A stretch of 64,000 nucleotides of DNA from an uncultured Bacteroidales bacterium (GTDB lineage Bacteria; Bacteroidota; Bacteroidia; Bacteroidales; WCHB1-69): the NCBI GenBank assembly GCA_946409645.1, contig CAMJXE010000003.1, forward strand, positions 19,721 to 83,720. The letters are read 5' to 3'. A model generated the notes under the pieces. That model did not search any database and had not been told where the DNA came from. It was given only the letters and a program-made list of their open reading frames with translations. Numbering within the stretch: position 1 is the first letter of the stretch; each line of letters begins with the position of its first letter. Position numbers and translations under genes: made by a program. Shown piece by piece: positions 38,191-48,640 of the stretch.

Positions 38191-38459
38191 ACCTATGGAC
38201 AGGTTGCTTGATTGCCCTCGATGCTTTGTTTGGCATATCCAAACGCAAAGGACGTCCCGACATTCGAAAATACAAGGAAGAGGCCGGCAAGCGCGACCGA
38301 AAGCTGCTTAATTCTGTAAATATAGGCTACAATACCATGCATCTGTCCATGGGCTACGATGGAAACAAGGACAAAAGAGTCTGTGATGCCGGTTTCGCCA
38401 ATGCCAACGACATCATCAATCACTGCGCCAGGCTGATGCCCGCACCCGTGTGCGCATGA
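38058..38459 (+). CDS. Small alpha-helical bundle protein (DUF5618-like), copy 2
   Basis: 133 aa paralog of 37308-37709; N-terminal ~60 aa nearly identical, middle diverged. Confidence 0.6.
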   Translation: MEKKDPIEEARRYVANAEEVIKKANYDPELQSYTDSKYIKAAGDYLWTGCLIALDALFGISKRKGRPDIRKYKEEAGKRDRKLLNSVNIGYNTMHLSMGYDGNKDKRVCDAGFANANDIINHCARLMPAPVCA

Positions 38460-38667
38460 TTGTTTGCAATTTGCGATTTAAGGCTTGCGAAGAGCGAGGT
38501 TATGAGGAGTAGGGGCAAATAATCATTCGCCCCTACGGACATCGCAAACCGCAAATCGCAAACCGTAGATCATCGGTGAACGGTCAACGGTGAATTGCAA
38601 ATGTTTTGCGTTTTCAAAAAAAAATTATCGAATAATGTTTTGATATTAAAAAAAGTGTATTTTTGCA

Positions 38668-38727
38668 ACGACAGTTTCCACCACGCTACAAGACGTAAGT
38701 CCAGCGAACCAGGGTGGAACTTTTGTT
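38668..38727 (+). ncRNA. Compact structured RNA upstream of AbiF-like gene (abiF RNA motif candidate)
   Basis: Just after TATTTTTG box (38658-38665): TTCCACC / GGTGGAA, CGCT / AGCG, GAC-GTAA-GTC nested stems, then TTTTGTTT. Confidence 0.7.
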
Positions 38728-38760
38728 TATAATCACCAGAAAAACAAACTATTATACAAT

Positions 38761-39675
38761 ATGATATACAACAAACAACCTTTGAGCATAGAGTCCCAAA
38801 TTTCGCAATTAAAAGAACGTGGACTGATTATTGAAAATGAAATAATTGCGGCAAAAGTTTTGTCCGTTATCAGTTACTTTCGCTTTGCAAATTATCTGCG
38901 ACCATACGAGGCGGACAAAACGAACCATATATTTAAACCTGGGAAATTGTTTGGCGATGTCGTGAAACTATACTATTTTGATAAAAGTTTGAGAGGAATC
39001 GTCTTCTCAGCCATTCAGTCTGTGGAAATTGCGTTGAGAACAAGCATTATACAAAATTTCTCTATAAAGTATGGCCCGTTTTGGTTTATGGACGCCAGCC
39101 TTTTCAAGAATATTCAAATCCACGAAGAATGTGTCCACAGCATTCAGGCTGAATTGTCAAGGACCAAAGAGGATTTCATTCAAGAGCATTTTGACAAATA
39201 TGACAGTCCAAATATGCCGCCCGCATGGAAAACTCTTGAAGTGGTATCATTCGGCACGTTGGGCAAACTCTTCAGTAATTTCAAGGACAACCCTGTCAAA
39301 AAAGCGGTGGCGAGAGGTTTTAATGTGCCGCAACATGTTTTTCTTGAGAGTTGGATAGCAAGTTTGTCTGCATTGCGCAACTGTTGTGCCCATCATGCAA
39401 GGGTTTGGAATAGAGTTTATCCCATAAAACCACAGTTACCGAAATCAAAAATGATGCGTTCTTCTTGGATAGATAATTCCAATATCTTCCCCAATCGTCT
39501 GTATGCAATATTATGTTGTCTTCTGTACTTGACAAACAATATCTCCTCAGATAATTCATTAAAAACAGATATAGTTGGTCTTTTGCGAAATAATTCTATC
39601 GTTGATGTTGCCGCCATGGGTTTCCCGCACGATTGGGAGGAGGAACCGCTGTGGTGCTCCTCTTCGGTTTCGTGA
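38761..39675 (+). CDS. Abi_2/AbiD-AbiF family abortive-infection protein (HEPN)
   Basis: 304 aa; AKVLSVISYFRFANYLRPYE, VEIALRTSIIQNFS, RNCCAHHARVWNR (HEPN Rx4H). Confidence 0.9.
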   Translation: MIYNKQPLSIESQISQLKERGLIIENEIIAAKVLSVISYFRFANYLRPYEADKTNHIFKPGKLFGDVVKLYYFDKSLRGIVFSAIQSVEIALRTSIIQNFSIKYGPFWFMDASLFKNIQIHEECVHSIQAELSRTKEDFIQEHFDKYDSPNMPPAWKTLEVVSFGTLGKLFSNFKDNPVKKAVARGFNVPQHVFLESWIASLSALRNCCAHHARVWNRVYPIKPQLPKSKMMRSSWIDNSNIFPNRLYAILCCLLYLTNNISSDNSLKTDIVGLLRNNSIVDVAAMGFPHDWEEEPLWCSSSVS

Positions 39676-39684
39676 TGTTTTTCT

Positions 39685-39706
39685 TGTCCGCTGCCTCCGC
39701 GATTAA
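39685..39706 (+). repeat. Remnant of a FISUMP gene / VR 3' end
   Basis: tgtccgctgcctccgcgattaa vs VR end tgtccgctgtctccgcgattaa, 21/22 identical, encodes VRCLRD*. Confidence 0.7.
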
Positions 39707-39861
39707 CCAATTCAGAATTCAGAATTCAGAATGAATGGGCTTGGCAGTGGGGCTGCGCCCGTTTGATGTGAATAAAAGACCTGCGCGTGCGAGACCGTCA
39801 AATTTCATTTTTAAACCAATCCCCATTTTTTCTATCTTTGCAGTCGAATAATAGTAATGTA

Positions 39862-40458
39862 ATGAAACGGAAATATTGGATTATGTTAGCAGCAAGTGTT
39901 GCAGTGCTAATGGTCGCATTGCTCTGGCCGGTGAAGAAACCGGAGAAGGTGATGCCGCAGAAAAGCGAAATCCTCGGCGTACTGCAGTCGCAGTCGCAGA
40001 TTGCCACCACCGAGGTGACCATCCGCAAGATGGGTGTCTATGATTCCGAGACTCACATTGCCTCGCTGAACCCTTCCAAATGGAAACTCGGTAAGCGGTT
40101 GGCCGTGATTCCCGTGGATGTGACTATCCGCTATGGTATTGACCTTAACGAGCTGAAAGAGAGTGATATAACGTTCGTTGGAGGTGATTCCGTGCAGATA
40201 CGTCTGCCCAAACCGAAAATCATAGACAAATCCTATAACCCTGTCACTAACTCCGACGAAATTGTCACGCTTTCCACCGGTTTGCGCGACAAAGTGGGCG
40301 AAACCACTATCCAGCAGATCAAGAGCATGGCTTTTGAGGATGTCCTCAACCAAGAGAAAGAGCTCCAGCAGCAACTCGCCAACGAACTCACCCATAACAC
40401 CGAAGCCGTCTTCACCTCCCTCCTCACCGCCATCGGACTACACCCCATATTCATTTAG
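39862..40458 (+). CDS. DUF4230-like membrane-anchored protein
   Basis: N-terminal TM; SEILGVLQSQSQIATTEVTIRKM...PVDVTIRYGIDLNEL. Confidence 0.6.
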   Translation: MKRKYWIMLAASVAVLMVALLWPVKKPEKVMPQKSEILGVLQSQSQIATTEVTIRKMGVYDSETHIASLNPSKWKLGKRLAVIPVDVTIRYGIDLNELKESDITFVGGDSVQIRLPKPKIIDKSYNPVTNSDEIVTLSTGLRDKVGETTIQQIKSMAFEDVLNQEKELQQQLANELTHNTEAVFTSLLTAIGLHPIFI

Positions 40459-40465
40459 ATATATT

Positions 40466-40571
40466 CCTTGAGCAGCCTCGGAGAGGCAAGACGCGCAAAG
40501 CGCAATTAACCCCACACAAGCGAAGCGCAGTGTGGGGAACGAACAAGCCACACAAGCGAAGCGCAGTGTGG
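40466..40571. repeat. Interspersed repeat element with CCACAC...GTGTGG palindromes, + orientation copy
   Basis: ttgagcagcctcggagaggcaagacgcgcaaagcgcaattaaccccacacaagcg... matches the reverse complement of 50929-51005. Confidence 0.85.
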
Positions 40572-40594
40572 GAACAAACAAAACGAAAGAAACA

Positions 40595-41185
40595 ATGGAC
40601 AAAAAATACATCAAATATGCCATCCTCGTCATCCTGCTCATCGCGGGAGTGACGCTTTTCAGCAAAATCACGCATAAAACCGACAGCGAAGAACTCACCC
40701 TCAAGGACACTCCAGCGGTTATTGAGGCCACGCGTCCCATCGGAGTGTTGTATCTATATACCACAGTCACAGAAGATTACGCGAAAGATGCTTTCTATGG
40801 CAGCGGCATCGGTAGTTCTGTGTTAGGTCATAATAACGGACTCTTCAAACGCAAACATGACTGTGTGCAGATTCTCCGTCAACAGGTGAGTCTCACTATG
40901 GATCTCGACAAAGTGCAGTATCATCCCATTGAAGGCACCGATACTGTACAGGTTTGTCTCCCCGATGTCGAATTTACCCAGTCCACCCTCTCATCGTGGT
41001 TCAAGTCGGACAGCGAGACCGAGGAAAATGCTGTGCAGTTCGATGCTAAACCGTTGATACAAAGGGTGGAGAATAAGATAAAGCTGCGTTATAACACACC
41101 TGAAAATCGAAGCAAAGCTGAAAAGAAAGCCAAGGAAACCATCACGGATTTTCTGAAACAATGCGGCAAAGTGGCCGTTTTCTGA
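40595..41185 (+). CDS. DUF4230-like membrane-anchored protein
   Basis: N-terminal TM, same size class and neighbour; ATG 40595 preferred because the upstream ORF extension lies in a repeat. Confidence 0.55.
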   Translation: MDKKYIKYAILVILLIAGVTLFSKITHKTDSEELTLKDTPAVIEATRPIGVLYLYTTVTEDYAKDAFYGSGIGSSVLGHNNGLFKRKHDCVQILRQQVSLTMDLDKVQYHPIEGTDTVQVCLPDVEFTQSTLSSWFKSDSETEENAVQFDAKPLIQRVENKIKLRYNTPENRSKAEKKAKETITDFLKQCGKVAVF

Positions 41186-41308
41186 TTAGGCTTTCTTCCA
41201 TTGTCATTGACGGTTGATAAAATGTGTATAACAAGAGGACAAAGTTACATTAAAAATATTGTATTTTTGCCCTCGTGTTTTTATGAGTTTAATTTTAAAT
41301 CTGTTTAT

Positions 41309-42955
41309 ATGAAAAAATTATCCACCATTATGGTTATGCTTGCCTGCATCGCCCTGTTTGCTTCATGCAAGAACAAAAAATCGGAAACCCCCAATGAGGA
41401 ATCGAAGAGTGAACTCCAGCAGAAAGTGGAGGAATATGCCTACTTCGACCTTACTGCGGATCTTTCCAAACTGACCGACAGTGAGCGGAAACTGCTTCCC
41501 ATCTTCTTTGAGATCGGACAAATCATGGACGACCTTTTCTGGGAACAGACTTTTGGAGACAAGAGCATCCTCGACACCATTTCCGATCCGTGGATGAAGG
41601 ATTATGCGATGATCAACTACGGTCCGTGGGATCGTCTGGACGAGGAGAAACCTTTCGTGCCGGGCTTCGGCGCGCGTCCCGTAATGGGCAAGTACTATCC
41701 GCAAGATATTACGAAAGAGGAATATGACGCTTTCGACGATCCGTTGAAATCCTCTCATTATACTGTTCTCAAACGTGACGAGAATGGAAAATTGATCACT
41801 GTCGGCTATTATGAGGCTTACAAAGAGAAACTCGACAGAGTGTGCGAGCTGCTCGACCAGGCTATTGAAATCGCCGACAATCCCACTATGAAGAAATACC
41901 TCGTGGAGCGCAAGAAATCGTTGCAGACCAACGATTATTATCCCAGCGACATGGCTTGGATGGATCTTCGTGGCTCCAATATAGACTTCGTGTTCGGTCC
42001 TATCGAGAACTACGACGATGGTTTTAACTCCGTGAAGACCTCTTGGGAGGCTTTCGTCCTCGTGAAAGATGTGGCGGCCAGTACCAAGCTCGACAAGTTC
42101 GTGCAGATGTTGCCGCAGTTGCAACGCGAACTGCCCTGTGACCCTGCACACAAACAATATGTCCCCGGCACTTCCAGCGACATGAATCTCTATGATGTGG
42201 TGTTCTATGGCGGCGACTGCAACGCGGCAGGCAAGACCATCGCCATCAACTTGCCCAACGACGACAACGTGCAGGCCAAGAAGGGCTCCCGCCGCTTCCA
42301 GCTGCGCAACGCCATGCAGGCCAAGTTCGACAAGATCATGAAGCCCATCGGCGAAATCATCATTGAGCCCTCTGAGCAGAACCACATCACCTTCGACGCT
42401 TTCTTCTGGAATGTGACTTTCCACGAAGTGGCACACGGCTTGGGCGTGAAGCAGACCATCAACGGCAAGGGCTCTGTGGACGAAGCTATGCAAACCGAAA
42501 ACTCCAGCTGGGAAGAGGCTAAAGCCGACATCGTGGGCCTGAACCTCGTGCTGAACCTCATTGACAAAGGCGAAATTACCGATATTTCTGTGGAAGACGC
42601 CATCACCACCTATATCGTCGGTTTGTTGCGCTCCGTGCGTTTCGGCGCTTCCGAGGCCCACGGTATCGCTAACATGATGTGTTACAACTACCTCTTCGAA
42701 AACGGTGCGTTCACCCGTAACGGCAACGGAACTTACCATATCAATTACGACAAGGCTCGCAAGGCTATGGAAGGCTGGATCGCGCTGATTCTCAAGACCC
42801 AGGCGGAAGGCGATTTCGAGTTCGCCGCCCAATATAGCAAAGACAACGGCATCATCAAAGCCGACCTTCAGAACGACCTCGACCGCATCAACAAGTCCGG
42901 TATCCCGAGAGACATTCGTTTCAATCAGGGACTGGATGTGTTGGGACTGAAATAA
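41309..42955 (+). CDS. Lipoprotein zinc metallopeptidase, M49 (dipeptidyl peptidase III)-like
   Basis: Lipobox LFASCKNK; FHEVAHGLG and EEAKADIVGL. Confidence 0.8.
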   Translation: MKKLSTIMVMLACIALFASCKNKKSETPNEESKSELQQKVEEYAYFDLTADLSKLTDSERKLLPIFFEIGQIMDDLFWEQTFGDKSILDTISDPWMKDYAMINYGPWDRLDEEKPFVPGFGARPVMGKYYPQDITKEEYDAFDDPLKSSHYTVLKRDENGKLITVGYYEAYKEKLDRVCELLDQAIEIADNPTMKKYLVERKKSLQTNDYYPSDMAWMDLRGSNIDFVFGPIENYDDGFNSVKTSWEAFVLVKDVAASTKLDKFVQMLPQLQRELPCDPAHKQYVPGTSSDMNLYDVVFYGGDCNAAGKTIAINLPNDDNVQAKKGSRRFQLRNAMQAKFDKIMKPIGEIIIEPSEQNHITFDAFFWNVTFHEVAHGLGVKQTINGKGSVDEAMQTENSSWEEAKADIVGLNLVLNLIDKGEITDISVEDAITTYIVGLLRSVRFGASEAHGIANMMCYNYLFENGAFTRNGNGTYHINYDKARKAMEGWIALILKTQAEGDFEFAAQYSKDNGIIKADLQNDLDRINKSGIPRDIRFNQGLDVLGLK

Positions 42956-42985
42956 TTTGTAATTAGAAATTAGTAATGAGTAATT

Positions 42986-43013
42986 GTAGAGACGCAAAAT
43001 TTTGCGTCTCTAC
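42986..43013. repeat. 28-bp perfect palindrome GTAGAGACGCAAAATTTTGCGTCTCTAC
   Basis: Read directly. Confidence 0.9.
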
Positions 43014-43037
43014 TTTCTTAACCCTTAACCCCTCTCT

Positions 43038-44132
43038 ATGTACCTCAAATCCATACAACTCACCAATTTCAAATCCTACACTGAAGCCTCCTTCGCGTTC
43101 AACAGCAACGTGAACGGCATCGTGGGAGCGAACGGCAGCGGAAAGACCAACCTGCTGGATGCCATTCATTATCTGTCGTTCGGGAAGAGCTGCTTTTCGG
43201 CTAAGGATGTGAGTTCGGTGCAGTTGGGGACGGATTTTTTCGCGCTGCACGGCGATTTTGCCGACGAGGAATCGGGGAACAGCACGCAGGTGAGCTGTGT
43301 CTATAAGAACGGGGCAAAGACGTTGAAGGCTAACAAGAAGGAATACGAACGGCTGAGCGACCACGTGGGGCTTTTCCCCGTGGTGATGGTCTCGCCTTAC
43401 GACAGCGACATCATCAACGATGGCAACGAGGTGCGACGGAAGTTTTTCGACAAAATCATCTCGCAGTTCGACAAGATTTATCTCCAGCATCTGATCCATT
43501 ACAAAAAGTTGCTCTTGCAACGAAATGCCGTTTTGCGCCAACAGATGGAGATTCGTCATGCGGATCTTTCTCTTTTACAGGTGATTGACTACCAGTTGAT
43601 GGCGGATGGCGTGCAGCTTTATGAACGGCGCAAACAGTTCATAGAAGACATCCGTCCAATGTTTCTGGAGCATTATCGGCGCTTGTCGGGTGGGGTGGAG
43701 GAGGTCGATATCCGCTACAATTCGGCGTTGTTAGAGACTGGTTATGAGGAGGGTTTGTCGAAGAGTTTTCCTGTGGATTCGAAGTGCGGGTTCACGACTT
43801 TCGGGGTGCATAAAGACGACTATGATTTCACTATAGATGGTCAGCCAGTGAAGCATTTCGGTTCGCAGGGACAGCAGAAGTCGTTCTCGTTGGCATTGCG
43901 GCTGTCGCAGTTCGATTACGCCTTCGCCTACAACAAGCGCAAGCCGATCTTGCTTTTGGATGACATTTTCGACAAATTGGATCGATTGCGTATCACAGAG
44001 CTGCTGAACATGGTGGGGAATGAGCATTTCGGGCAGGTGTTCATTTCCGACACGGACGAGACGCGCGTACGATCGATTTTGGGGGAACATGGGATTGAGC
44101 ATCAGATTTTCGAAATCAAAAAACAAACATGA
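43038..44132 (+). CDS. recF: DNA replication/repair protein RecF
   Basis: LTNFKSYTEASFAFNSNVNGIVGANGSGKTNLLDAIHYLSFGKS; LLLDDIFDKLD. Confidence 0.95.
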   Translation: MYLKSIQLTNFKSYTEASFAFNSNVNGIVGANGSGKTNLLDAIHYLSFGKSCFSAKDVSSVQLGTDFFALHGDFADEESGNSTQVSCVYKNGAKTLKANKKEYERLSDHVGLFPVVMVSPYDSDIINDGNEVRRKFFDKIISQFDKIYLQHLIHYKKLLLQRNAVLRQQMEIRHADLSLLQVIDYQLMADGVQLYERRKQFIEDIRPMFLEHYRRLSGGVEEVDIRYNSALLETGYEEGLSKSFPVDSKCGFTTFGVHKDDYDFTIDGQPVKHFGSQGQQKSFSLALRLSQFDYAFAYNKRKPILLLDDIFDKLDRLRITELLNMVGNEHFGQVFISDTDETRVRSILGEHGIEHQIFEIKKQT

Positions 44133-44328
44133 TAGGGGCGCATCGCATACGCCCGCCCGAATCGCATGCCTACAATGCGAAAGAAAATGCGTAAATATGC
44201 GAAAAAAATGCTTGTAAAAAGGATTGTTTTGGCGCCGCGTGTTGTAATTTATTGATTATAAGTGCTATAAAATTGACTTATAGAAAAGGCTGGATTCAAA
44301 AAAAAATGTACTTTTGCAGCCTGAAAGA

Positions 44329-44403
44329 CGGGATATAGCGTAGTCCGGTTATCGCGCCTGCTTTGGGAGCAGGAGGTCGCAAGTTCGAATCTTGCTATCC
44401 CGA
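44329..44403 (+). tRNA. tRNA-Pro (TGG)
   Basis: CGGGATA/TATCCCG acceptor, loop TTTGGGA, TTCGAAT T-loop; CCA not encoded. Confidence 0.93.
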
Positions 44404-44419
44404 CAAGGCGGAAGCCTAT

Positions 44420-44493
44420 GGTTCCGTAGCTCAACTGGATAGAGCAGCTGCCTTCTAAGCAGCAGGTTTTGCGTTCGAGTCGCAACGGAATCA
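44420..44493 (+). tRNA. tRNA-Arg (TCT)
   Basis: GGTTCCG/CGGAATC acceptor, loop CTTCTAA, GTTCGAG T-loop; CCA not encoded. Confidence 0.93.
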
Positions 44494-44499
44494 CGTGAA

Positions 44500-44529
44500 A
44501 AGACAGTGCCTGGACACTGTCTTTTTTTT
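44500..44529 (+). terminator. Intrinsic terminator after tRNA pair
   Basis: AAGACAGTG-cctgga-CACTGTCTT + T-run. Confidence 0.85.
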
Positions 44530-44623
44530 ATTCTCGTACACAGTGGACGGGATATATCAAAAAATTGTATTTTTGCATTTTTATAAGTTGTTGTTTTCTG
44601 TGTAGGAATTCATAAAAATCATT

Positions 44624-45055
44624 GTGATGCGCAAATGGCTCGAAAAAATATTTATGAGTGAGACGGATAGCCTTTTAATACAGCTGTTCAGATATGGTTT
44701 TGTAGGTGGTGCCGCTTTTGTGGTGGATTATGGGGTGCTGGTGTTGCTCACCGAGGTTTTCGGTGTTCACTATCTTGTTTCCGCTACTATCTCGTTCATT
44801 TTGGGATTGATTACCAATTATTTGCTCAGTATTTCATGGGTCTTCAATAAACGCACGATGGGTAGCCGATGGGCGGAATTCATCGTGTTCGCGGCTATCG
44901 GGGTTATCGGTCTCGGTCTCAACGCCTTGATTATGTATCTCTGCACGGATAAAATGGGCATTCACTATATGCTTTCCAAGATTATTTCCACAATAATCGT
45001 CTTCTTTTGGAATTTCTTCGCCAGAAAATTCTTACTGTTTAAAGCCAATAAATAA
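44624..45055 (+). CDS. GtrA family membrane protein
   Basis: [21 protein letters not shown] ... [11 protein letters not shown]. Confidence 0.9.
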   Translation: MMRKWLEKIFMSETDSLLIQLFRYGFVGGAAFVVDYGVLVLLTEVFGVHYLVSATISFILGLITNYLLSISWVFNKRTMGSRWAEFIVFAAIGVIGLGLNALIMYLCTDKMGIHYMLSKIISTIIVFFWNFFARKFLLFKANK

Positions 45056-45063
45056 CAATCGAT

Positions 45064-46626
45064 ATGAAAAAAGCCATCATTGTCGGCGGAGGCCCTGCTG
45101 GTCTCACAGCCGCATACGAATTACTCAAACATTCTGACATCCACCCTGTAGTTTATGAAATGGAGGGAAATGTGGGCGGTATTTCACAGACAGTCAACTA
45201 TAAAGGAAACAGAATGGACATAGGCGGCCACCGTTTCTTTTCGAAAAGTTCGGTCGTCATGGATTGGTGGAACGAGGTGATGCCGTTGCAGGGCTCTCCC
45301 TCGTTCGATGACATCATGTTGCACAAGCAAAAGGAGTTAGCCGCTCAGGGTCCCGATCCGGAGAAGGAGGATCGTGTGATGTTGGTCCGCGAGCGTGTCT
45401 CCCGCATCTTTTTCTTGCGCAAGTTCTTCGATTATCCCATATCTTTGAAGTTCCAGACATTTGCCAATATGGGCCTTTGGCGTACCATCAAGGCAGGTTG
45501 CGGATATGTAAATGCATCTCTGTTTAAGAAAAAGGAGGACTCGTTAGAGAATTTCTATATCAATCGCTTCGGAAAACCTTTGTACAGTATGTTTTTCGAG
45601 GATTACACGGAGAAGGTATGGGGCGTTCATCCTTCCAAGCTCGGCGCCGATTGGGGGTCACAGCGCGTGAAAGGGCTGTCTGTGGCGGCTGTTCTCAAAG
45701 ATATGATTACCAAGCGGTTTAAGTCTTCCAAGGATATTTCCCAAAAGGAGGTGGAAACCTCTCTCATAGAGCAGTTCATCTATCCGAAGTTCGGCCCCGG
45801 ACAACTTTGGGAGACCGTGGCTCAAGATGTGCAAGACAAGTCTGGCGAGGTGGTCCGCAACAGCGAAGTGACCAGTGTGTATGTGGAAAACGGGCGTGTC
45901 GTTTCCGTGGATGTATGCAAAGATGGTGTGACGGAGAATCAGCCCTGCGACTATTTCCTCTCCTCCATGCCGATCAAAGATCTTGTGGCCGCCCTGCGAG
46001 GCATTGAGGTGCCGCAAGATGTGGCAAAAATTGCTGCCGAATTGCCATACCGCGATTTTATCACTGTCGGATTGCTGGTTAAAAAGTTGAAGATCAAGAA
46101 CCAGACAAAAATCGCTACCTACAACAAACGTGTGCCCGATACGTGGGTTTACATCCAGGAACGTGATGTGAAGGTGGGACGCTTGCAGGTCTTCAACAAC
46201 TGGTCGCCTTACATGGTCTCCGACTTTAAAAACACCATGTTCATAGGACTGGAGTATTTTTGCTCAGAAGGCGATGAACTTTGGAGTATGAACAAGGAGG
46301 ATTTCATCAAAATGGCCATTGACGAGATGGTGAAGATTGACATTGTTGACCGTGAGGATGTGATTGACGCTACCCAAGTGAAAATCAAGAAGGCTTATCC
46401 CTCATACTTCGGCACATACTATCAGCTCGACCAGGTGAAGGAATTTCTGAACGGGATTGAGAACCTATATTGCATCGGTCGTAACGGACAACATCGTTAC
46501 AACAATATGGACCACTCCATGTTGACGGCTATGGAGGCGGTGAACAATATCGTGAAAGGCATTCCGTCCAAGGATAATATCTGGGCGGTGAACACAGAGG
46601 AGGAGTATCATGAAGTCAAAAAGTAA
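45064..46626 (+). CDS. FAD-dependent amine oxidase-like / NAD(P)-binding protein
   Basis: [52 protein letters not shown]. Confidence 0.85.
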   Translation: MKKAIIVGGGPAGLTAAYELLKHSDIHPVVYEMEGNVGGISQTVNYKGNRMDIGGHRFFSKSSVVMDWWNEVMPLQGSPSFDDIMLHKQKELAAQGPDPEKEDRVMLVRERVSRIFFLRKFFDYPISLKFQTFANMGLWRTIKAGCGYVNASLFKKKEDSLENFYINRFGKPLYSMFFEDYTEKVWGVHPSKLGADWGSQRVKGLSVAAVLKDMITKRFKSSKDISQKEVETSLIEQFIYPKFGPGQLWETVAQDVQDKSGEVVRNSEVTSVYVENGRVVSVDVCKDGVTENQPCDYFLSSMPIKDLVAALRGIEVPQDVAKIAAELPYRDFITVGLLVKKLKIKNQTKIATYNKRVPDTWVYIQERDVKVGRLQVFNNWSPYMVSDFKNTMFIGLEYFCSEGDELWSMNKEDFIKMAIDEMVKIDIVDREDVIDATQVKIKKAYPSYFGTYYQLDQVKEFLNGIENLYCIGRNGQHRYNNMDHSMLTAMEAVNNIVKGIPSKDNIWAVNTEEEYHEVKK

Positions 46627-48562
46627 AAACACAGGGAGAAAGACAGTGAATTCTTCTCCCAAAACGAATTTTTGGCAGCTAATCGACAAGTTTTCCCAGA
46701 GCAAATGGGTGCTTGGCGCGATGTTGGTGATTATTTCGTTCGTCTATAATCACAATTATTCTGCCCTTTATGACAGAAAAATTGACCTGAATGGAGACAA
46801 TATTTATTATTACTCATTGGGACAGGCGCTGAGCCAGGGTGAAGGATATACCAACATTATCAATCTTAAGAAATCACCGCATTCTCACTTCCCGCCGGGT
46901 TATCCTTGGTTTATCTCCAAGGTGATTAAAGTTTTCCCGGCTACCACCCAGACGGTCAAGAAAACCAATGGCTTTTTGATGTATCTGAGCGTGGTTCTGT
47001 TCTTCTTTGTGATATATATCACCACAAAAAATTCCATTCTTGCCTTTCTCTCGGCCATATTGGTGTCTCTGCATAAGGAGTTGCTCCGTATTGCCACTAT
47101 TATGATGAGCGAGTCGTTGTTCATTTTCCTATCAATGTTGGCCATTTTTCTGGCCTTGCTGGTTCTGAAAGATATTGTAGGCGCGAAAAGGCGTTGGATG
47201 GTTTGGGTTGTGATTTTTGTATATGGATTGCTTGTTGCCTATACCTACTTGGTGCGCACAATAGGTCTCTCCCTGATTCTGGCGATGGTCGGTTGGTTGG
47301 GCATTCTTGCATTGCGCGATCTGATTCGTTGGAGAAAAGCGGTGAAAAACCAGGATGTAGAGGCGGTGGACACTTCAAAATGGCATTTTTTGAAGGCTGC
47401 TCTGCTCTGTCTGATAACCATTGTCGGGGTCGGCACAGCCAAAATGTCATGGGATGCACGTAACCGTCATTTGAATATTGATGCGGATAATTACAAGACA
47501 AACTTCATGAAGAAGACGAATAATGAGGATATGGAGGGTGTTGCAGACTGGAAAGTTCGAATCAAAAGCAACACCTCTAATTTCATCACCAGATGGATTC
47601 CGGAAGCTACATACATGAAGGCGCCAGTGGACAAAGAGTCGAAGATTTCGCCCAAAGAGTGGATTTTAGGTATTTTGCTCATCGTGTTGATGATCGGCGG
47701 TTGCCTCTATCTGAAGATTGGCCGGTTGTTGATGCTGTTCTATGTGGGACTAACTGTAGGAGTGCTGATCTTATATCCTGAACAGTTCGGTGGAATTCGC
47801 TATATTGTGCCGATAATCCCATTTTTTATCTTCTTGTCTTTGAACGGTATATCAGCTATTATAGAGGGTGTGTATAAACTCTTGAAGTTGTCGCATCCTC
47901 CGTTCTTGGCACAAAGTGTTGTTCTGTTGGTCATAGTGCTCGGCGTTGCTGCTCCCAAATACATAGAGGCACAAACCGATTACAAGAAGCTTGCTAAAAT
48001 GAAATCCTGGATGTCCACAACCGATTTGAACAGCCTTCATTTCTTAGAGGCCGCAAAATTCTGCAGCGACAGTTTGGAGGAAGATGCGAGAGTTGTCTGC
48101 CGCAAACCGGAATTGTTCTATATGTTCTCAGATTATCATCCATCCAATGGATTTCCTCATTATGCGGATCCTGACACCATATACAACATCCTATGCCGAG
48201 ACAGCATTGACTATATCATTGTGGACACGTGGTTCCGCCACGCGTATGTCACCTTGTGGCCGTGTGTGCAGAAGTATCCTGAGAAGTTCAAGCAGGTGAA
48301 AAAATTTGGCGATGTTGACACGGTGAAAAAGCTCAATCCGACGTTTATTTTCCTGTTCAATGACGAGTGGGGCTATCATGGCGAGATGAAAGACGGGGTC
48401 CGTCAGGGACAAGGCGAAATGAACATGCAGGATGGTCGTTCCTACAAAGGGACTTTTGCCAACAATCTGCCCAACGGCTACGGCACCCTGTATGATGCCG
48501 AAGGAAAGAAACTGGTTTCCGGTATCTGGAAGGACGGAGCTTTGGTACGAGTGACCCAATAA
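46610..48562 (+). CDS. GT39-like multi-pass membrane glycosyltransferase with C-terminal MORN repeats
   Basis: [23 protein letters not shown]...[12 protein letters not shown]-terminal [46 protein letters not shown]; overlaps previous gene by 17 nt. Confidence 0.75.
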   Translation: MKSKSKNTGRKTVNSSPKTNFWQLIDKFSQSKWVLGAMLVIISFVYNHNYSALYDRKIDLNGDNIYYYSLGQALSQGEGYTNIINLKKSPHSHFPPGYPWFISKVIKVFPATTQTVKKTNGFLMYLSVVLFFFVIYITTKNSILAFLSAILVSLHKELLRIATIMMSESLFIFLSMLAIFLALLVLKDIVGAKRRWMVWVVIFVYGLLVAYTYLVRTIGLSLILAMVGWLGILALRDLIRWRKAVKNQDVEAVDTSKWHFLKAALLCLITIVGVGTAKMSWDARNRHLNIDADNYKTNFMKKTNNEDMEGVADWKVRIKSNTSNFITRWIPEATYMKAPVDKESKISPKEWILGILLIVLMIGGCLYLKIGRLLMLFYVGLTVGVLILYPEQFGGIRYIVPIIPFFIFLSLNGISAIIEGVYKLLKLSHPPFLAQSVVLLVIVLGVAAPKYIEAQTDYKKLAKMKSWMSTTDLNSLHFLEAAKFCSDSLEEDARVVCRKPELFYMFSDYHPSNGFPHYADPDTIYNILCRDSIDYIIVDTWFRHAYVTLWPCVQKYPEKFKQVKKFGDVDTVKKLNPTFIFLFNDEWGYHGEMKDGVRQGQGEMNMQDGRSYKGTFANNLPNGYGTLYDAEGKKLVSGIWKDGALVRVTQ

Positions 48563-48570
48563 GGCTGAAA

Positions 48571-48602
48571 AAAATCCCCTCTCGAGCGAGAGGGGATTTT
48601 TT
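48571..48602 (+). terminator. Bidirectional-type intrinsic terminator
   Basis: AAATCCCCTCTCgagcGAGAGGGGATTT + T-run. Confidence 0.8.
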
Positions 48603-48640
48603 CATTTATAAAGTTGCAAAGCAAGGTGTCATTACATGGT

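Noticed and set aside
37308-38459. Helical-bundle pair as the canonical Avd of the DGR
   Set aside because: A better Avd-like match is the C-terminal half of 35183-35896, between TR and RT; sequence alone does not support the pair as Avd.
40510-40571. Two near-identical palindromic units as a mini-CRISPR
   Set aside because: Only two units, ~10-nt spacer, no cas genes; belongs to the interspersed repeat element. No CRISPR array noticed in the window.
41363-42997. 544-aa minus-strand ORF
   Set aside because: Antisense to the M49-like peptidase; composition typical of a shadow ORF.
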